Below, in pieces: positions 60,190-64,000 of a DNA stretch of 64,000 nt. The notes under the pieces were generated by a model. The model was not told the origin of the DNA. It ran no database searches and saw nothing but the letters and a program-made list of their open reading frames with translations. Origin of the DNA: JACCYJ01 sp038198775 (GTDB lineage: Bacteria; Actinomycetota; Actinomycetes; Propionibacteriales; Nocardioidaceae). The stretch is from the NCBI GenBank assembly GCA_038198775.1, contig JBBPZV010000038.1:62001-126000 (forward strand), given 5' to 3'. The translations under genes were made by a program, and so were the position numbers. Every line of letters begins with the position of its first letter. The stretch's first letter is position 1.

Positions 60190-62312
60190 GACGACGCTCC
60201 GACGCCAGTGGGGATCTCCATCGCCGGTGCCGGCGGTTCGCCCTCGACGGCCTGGCGGGCGTTCTGCGCCTCGTACATCTCCTGGTAGAGGCCACCGGCG
60301 ACGACCAGCTCTTCGTGCGAGCCCTGTTCGACCAGCCGGCCGTGGTCCAGCACCAGGATGTGCCTGGCGTGGCGGATCGTGGACAGCCGGTGGGCGATCA
60401 TGAACGTGGTCCGCCCCACCATCAGACGGCTCAACGCCTCCAGGATCACCCCCTCGGTCCGGGAGTCGATCGAGGAGGTCGGCTCGTCCAGGATCAGGAC
60501 CGGCGCGTCCTTCAGGAACGCGCGCGCCACCGAGATGCGCTGGCGCTCTCCGCCCGACAGGTGGGCTCCCCGCTCGCCGAGGAGCGTCTCGTACTGCTTC
60601 GGGAGGCGAGTGATGAAGTCGTGCGCGTTCGCCGCCTGCGCCGCGGCGACGATGTCGTCCTCCGAGGCCTCCAGCCACCCGTAGCGGATGTTGTCGGCAA
60701 TGGTGCCGGAGAACAGCAGCGGCTCCTGCAGGACCATGCTGAGCTGGCGCCGCAGCGACTCCAGCGTGATCTCGCGGACGTCGACCCCGTCCAGCAGCAC
60801 GCGGCCCCGGTGCGGGTCGAAGAACCGCGGGATCAGCCCGACCAGCGTGCTCTTGCCCGCCCCGGTCGGTCCGACGATGGCGACCACCTCGCCGCCGGCC
60901 GCCTCGAACGAGATGTCCTTCAGCGTGTCCACCCGCCCGGCGTAGCTGAAGTTGATCCCCCGCATCGCCACGTGCCCGTCGGCCCGGTCCAGCACGACGC
61001 CGTCCACGGGGTCCTTCACCTCCACGTTGGTGTCGAGGAGATGGACGGCGGCCTCCAGGCTGATCAGGTGCTCCTGGAGGGCCGCGGCGGTGCCGCTGAT
61101 CTCCTCCAGCGGGCGGTAGACCGCGCCGATGTAGGCGAGCACCACCAGCAGCTCGCCGACGGTCAGCTCGCCGTCGAGGACGAGATGCGCCCCGAAGGCG
61201 ACGACCACGGCGGTCCCGGCCGCGGTGAGCAGGTTGACGCCCAGCGAGAACGCGGTCTGGCGTACGGTCACGTCGATCCGGGCGTCCACCGCGTCGCGGC
61301 CCTGGGTCCGGAACTTCTGGTGCTCGTAGCGCTCCCGGCCGAAGGCGACGATGACCCGCAGCATCGAGATCGCCTCGTGCACGATCGACAACGAGTTGCC
61401 CTCCAGGGTCCGGACGTGGCGCAGCCGAGGTTCCACCCGGTTGGCGTACACCCGGGTGGAGTAGTAGATCGCCGGCACGACCGTCAGCGCCAGCAGCGCC
61501 AGCCGCGGGTCGAAGCGGTAGGCGATGAACCCCATCCCGGCGACGGTGAGGACGTTCTCCGCCAGCGGGAGCACCGCGACCGCGATCGACCCGACCGCCG
61601 AGGCCTGGTAGTTGATCGCGAACATCAGGCCGCCGGTCTTCGCGGAGTCGTGGAAGGCCAGCGACAACCGCTGCACGTGCGCGAAGAGGTCGCTGCGCAG
61701 GTCGAAGATCATCCGCTGCTCGAGCCGGGTCTGGACATACGAGCTCAGGATGCTGACCCCGTTGGCGACGAACGTGATGACCAGGCCGAGCAGCACCGCG
61801 AACAGGATTCGGTTCGACGGGCTGTCGCCCACCACCCGGCTGATGATGTGCGGCGGCTGCCGGGTGCCCAGCGCGCTGTCCACCAAAAAAGCCAGCGGCC
61901 ACGGCTGGGCCAGCGCGACCAGCGCGGACAGGACCGTGAAGGCCACGGCGAGCCCCATGAGCCACCGGTAGGGCCGCAGGTACGGCAGCACGCGGGGCAC
62001 GTATCGCAGCACCGCCGCCAACCCACGCCGCTCCTTGACGGTCGTCGCCTTCTTGGAGCCTCCCCCGTGTGCCCGGCGGCCCGCTCGCGTCACCCAGGCC
62101 GCGGCTACGGCGAACCCGTTGAGGGCGCCGACCAGCAGGCCGACGACGACCGCAGTGGCCCCGGCGGCCAGGAACGCCCCCACGACGGAGCCGACCACGG
62201 CGCCGATCCCGGTGGTGGCAGCGAACAGTGGCTTGCGCCCCCGCGCCCGGTTGCGGAACCGTCGCAGCCGCCCGGCCCAGGTCTGCCGGGCGCGCCGCTT
62301 GGGCGCAGTCAC
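60186..62312 (-). CDS. ABC exporter, fused permease and ATPase (MsbA/lipid A exporter-like)
   Basis: The 708-aa half-transporter has two extra N-terminal hydrophobic helices (FAATTGIGAVVGSVVGAFLA and following), then six helices of the exporter core and an ATPase domain. Walker A is VGPTGAGKST, the signature LSGGERQRISVARAF, Walker B VLILDEPTSSID and the switch His AHRLSTIRHA. Such exporters move lipid-linked or large polar molecules, here probably a glycan intermediate. The GTG at 62312 overlaps the upstream stop by 4 bp; longer frames are shadow reading. Confidence 0.85.
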   Translation of the reverse strand: MTAPKRRARQTWAGRLRRFRNRARGRKPLFAATTGIGAVVGSVVGAFLAAGATAVVVGLLVGALNGFAVAAAWVTRAGRRAHGGGSKKATTVKERRGLAAVLRYVPRVLPYLRPYRWLMGLAVAFTVLSALVALAQPWPLAFLVDSALGTRQPPHIISRVVGDSPSNRILFAVLLGLVITFVANGVSILSSYVQTRLEQRMIFDLRSDLFAHVQRLSLAFHDSAKTGGLMFAINYQASAVGSIAVAVLPLAENVLTVAGMGFIAYRFDPRLALLALTVVPAIYYSTRVYANRVEPRLRHVRTLEGNSLSIVHEAISMLRVIVAFGRERYEHQKFRTQGRDAVDARIDVTVRQTAFSLGVNLLTAAGTAVVVAFGAHLVLDGELTVGELLVVLAYIGAVYRPLEEISGTAAALQEHLISLEAAVHLLDTNVEVKDPVDGVVLDRADGHVAMRGINFSYAGRVDTLKDISFEAAGGEVVAIVGPTGAGKSTLVGLIPRFFDPHRGRVLLDGVDVREITLESLRRQLSMVLQEPLLFSGTIADNIRYGWLEASEDDIVAAAQAANAHDFITRLPKQYETLLGERGAHLSGGERQRISVARAFLKDAPVLILDEPTSSIDSRTEGVILEALSRLMVGRTTFMIAHRLSTIRHARHILVLDHGRLVEQGSHEELVVAGGLYQEMYEAQNARQAVEGEPPAPAMEIPTGVGASS

Positions 62313-64000
62313 CGCGCCGCCTCCACCAGGCGGCGCCGCGACCGCACGCCGGTGCGCCACAGGCCGCGGCCGGCCTCCACGAGCCCGGCCGCGAGCAGGA
62401 CGAGGGCCACGGCCGGCTCGACCAGGGAGACCAGGCCGGCCACCGCCACGGCAGCGGTCGCCGGGCGCCAGCGCAGCCGGGGCCGAAGCCGGATCTGCAC
62501 CCACCCGCTGGGGTGGTCACTGGTCAGCAGGTCGGCCGCGACGAAGAAGCCGCCGTAGAGGCGCGCGTCGAAGTCGTCCCAGCCGCTGCCGGAGGCGACC
62601 CGGAAGCCGGCCGCCTGCAGGACGCTGACCACGGCCGCGGTGAGCTGCACCCGCGACCCCTCGTACGAGGTGATGAGCGTCTGCCTCCCGGTCGGGGTCA
62701 GCGGCCCCGGCAGGCTCACCGGGCGGCCGGTGCGGCGGGCGACGGAACGGTGGCGCGCGCGTCCCCAGGTGCGGGCGATCGGCTGCAGCAGGTGCAGCAG
62801 GGTCACGCCGGCCCGAAACCTCAGCGTCGACCCGGCCACCCGGCGCGGAGGGCGGACCCGGACGACGTCGGTCACCGCGAGCCCGAGCAACAAGACCGCG
62901 CCGGTCAGCGCCGGGATGCCCAGGGTCGGGGAGATCAGGGCCAGCGGGGCGGTGAGGAGGAAGGCCGCCGCCAGCGGGATGCCGGCCTGGTGGACGACGT
63001 CGAGCAGATGGCCGCCGGCCTGGTAGACGGACTGGAATGCCGCGCCGCCGTACTGACCGCGATAGATCCGCTGCCGGGTCACCGTCGGTGCCGCGGCGTC
63101 GTAGATGAAGCCCCGCCAACGGGCGGTGCCCCAGGCGGTGAAACGGTCCGGGTGCCGGGCCTCGACGAGCGCCTCACTGCGGCCGTACCCCACCTGCTGG
63201 CGCAGGTAGGCGCGCAGACCCTCGCGGCGGTGGTGCCACACCAGCGCCGCGGGGTGGAAGCCGATCTCCCAGCCCCGCTCGAGCACCCGCCAGCACATGT
63301 CCACGTCGTCCCCGGCGGCGGTGTAGACCGGGTCGAAGCCGCCGGTGTCGATCAGCGTCTCCCGCCAGAACGCCATGTTGCAGCCGGGCACGTGCTCGGC
63401 CCGGTCGTCGGACACCAGCACGTGGACCGGCCCGCCCGGCGCCTGCGCGACGTAGCGGGCTCCCGGGGCGGCATCCGGCGGCGGGACGTTGGGGCCTCCG
63501 ACACCGCCCACCGTGGGACCGTCCAGCGCCAGCGCCAGGTAGTACGGCCACTCCGGGCTCGGGTAGGCGTCGCTGTCCAGGTACGCGACCAGGTCGCCGG
63601 AGGCCGCCTCCAGCCCGGCGTTGCGAGCCGCGGACAGCCCGACGTGGGGGATGCGCAGCAACCGGACCCGGTCGTGGCGGTCGGCGATTGCGGCGCTCGA
63701 GTCGGTGGACCCGTCGTCGACGACCAGGATCTCCAGCCGCGGGTAGTCCAGCGCGCAGGTTCGCTCCAGGCACTGGCCCAACGTCTGGGCCGCGTTGTAG
63801 GCGCAGATCACCACGGTGATCGACGGCCAGTCGAAGCCCAGGTCGGCGACCGTACGCCCGTTCCAGGCGGTCGCGACAGCCAGCGCTGGGCGGGGCGAGC
63901 GGTCGGCACGGGTGAGGCCGAAGTGCCATCCCTCGACCGCGGCGTCCCCCACCCACCACTCGTCGGTCCACGAGAACACGCACGTGCCCGCGGCACCGCG
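62309..64000 (-). CDS. GT2 glycosyltransferase, N-terminus off the window (probable glycosidase-like N-terminal domain)
   Basis: The frame enters from the right edge. The first visible residues GTCVFSWTDEWWVGDAAVEG and WHFGLTRADRSPRP look like the end of a TIM-barrel glycosidase domain (GH2/GH5-like), so this is probably a GH-GT2 fusion. The GT2 domain follows: ITVVICAYNAAQTLGQCLER, ILVVDDGSTDSS, GDLVAYLDSDAYPSPEWPYY (DxD), EHVPGCNMAFWRE and GDDVDMCWRV. After the GT2 come helices (AFLLTAPLALISPTLGIPAL, ATAAVAVAGLVSLVEPAVAL) and an Arg-rich tail. The stop overlaps the exporter start (GTGA). Visible length 564 codons; 5' end not in the window. Confidence 0.82.
   Translation of the reverse strand, partial: RGAAGTCVFSWTDEWWVGDAAVEGWHFGLTRADRSPRPALAVATAWNGRTVADLGFDWPSITVVICAYNAAQTLGQCLERTCALDYPRLEILVVDDGSTDSSAAIADRHDRVRLLRIPHVGLSAARNAGLEAASGDLVAYLDSDAYPSPEWPYYLALALDGPTVGGVGGPNVPPPDAAPGARYVAQAPGGPVHVLVSDDRAEHVPGCNMAFWRETLIDTGGFDPVYTAAGDDVDMCWRVLERGWEIGFHPAALVWHHRREGLRAYLRQQVGYGRSEALVEARHPDRFTAWGTARWRGFIYDAAAPTVTRQRIYRGQYGGAAFQSVYQAGGHLLDVVHQAGIPLAAAFLLTAPLALISPTLGIPALTGAVLLLGLAVTDVVRVRPPRRVAGSTLRFRAGVTLLHLLQPIARTWGRARHRSVARRTGRPVSLPGPLTPTGRQTLITSYEGSRVQLTAAVVSVLQAAGFRVASGSGWDDFDARLYGGFFVAADLLTSDHPSGWVQIRLRPRLRWRPATAAVAVAGLVSLVEPAVALVLLAAGLVEAGRGLWRTGVRSRRRLVEAAR

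Noticed and set aside
57733..62520. A single 1595-codon open frame on the minus strand
   Set aside because: Only 57733-60189 reads like protein with known motifs. Beyond that the frame is a shadow of the ABC exporter, whose own frame carries Walker A, signature and Walker B.

Overview
The window is chromosomal DNA from a high-GC actinobacterium. GTG starts and 4-bp ATGA/GTGA gene overlaps are frequent. It has a mycothiol gene (mshB), a DUF222/HNH '13E12-type' endonuclease, a 7Fe ferredoxin next to a succinyl-DAP aminotransferase, and several start codons lying 7-9 nt behind a TAGNNT-type -10 box, as expected for leaderless transcripts. No tRNA, rRNA or CRISPR array was seen, and the genus cannot be settled from the sequence.

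Layout. (1) 1-9.9 kb is core metabolism. Three succinylase-branch lysine/DAP genes (dapE partial, dapD, dapC) sit with fdxA, a GNAT protein, a flavin reductase, mshB and an S9 peptidase. (2) 9.9-17.7 kb is accessory. It holds a HEAT-repeat protein and a small graveyard: a vapC toxin with a nonsense codon, a frameshifted restriction-helicase remnant and a second vapC tail. An HNH endonuclease, a two-domain SagB-like oxidoreductase, a Nudix-phosphotransferase fusion, a prolyl-iminopeptidase-like hydrolase flanked by a 130-bp duplication, and a deaminase follow. (3) 17.7-21.2 kb is a three-gene succinate dehydrogenase/fumarate reductase operon. (4) 21.2-31.1 kb looks like one self-contained regulon: Rieske monooxygenase, PotDBC/PotA-type ABC importer, class III aminotransferase, TetR repressor and NDP-forming acyl-CoA ligase. 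All three divergent intergenic regions carry the same 17-bp element (GACTG-N5-TCAGTCA, four copies).

(5) 31.2-64.0 kb is a large surface-glycan locus. It includes galE, a decarboxylase-like SDR, YdjC deacetylase, phosphotransferase, four members of an uncharacterised family of about 385 aa, a beta-helix protein, two methyltransferases, a FemAB-like transferase, several GT2 and one GT4 glycosyltransferases, a DegT aminotransferase, sulfotransferases, a GSCFA protein, an MsbA-like ABC exporter and a GT2 whose N-terminus leaves the window. The middle part (48.2-53.7 kb) has lower GC, an IS21 remnant and an intact-ended but nonsense-disrupted IS630 element, so it was probably imported. A module of about 90 aa with a 'GW.LG...RPDL.AAFP...GF' signature recurs in at least four different enzymes of this locus.

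The genes of block 4 probably import and oxidatively break down an amine- or betaine-like compound. Those of block 5 build, decorate (amino sugar, methyl, sulfate, acyl groups) and export a cell-surface polysaccharide.
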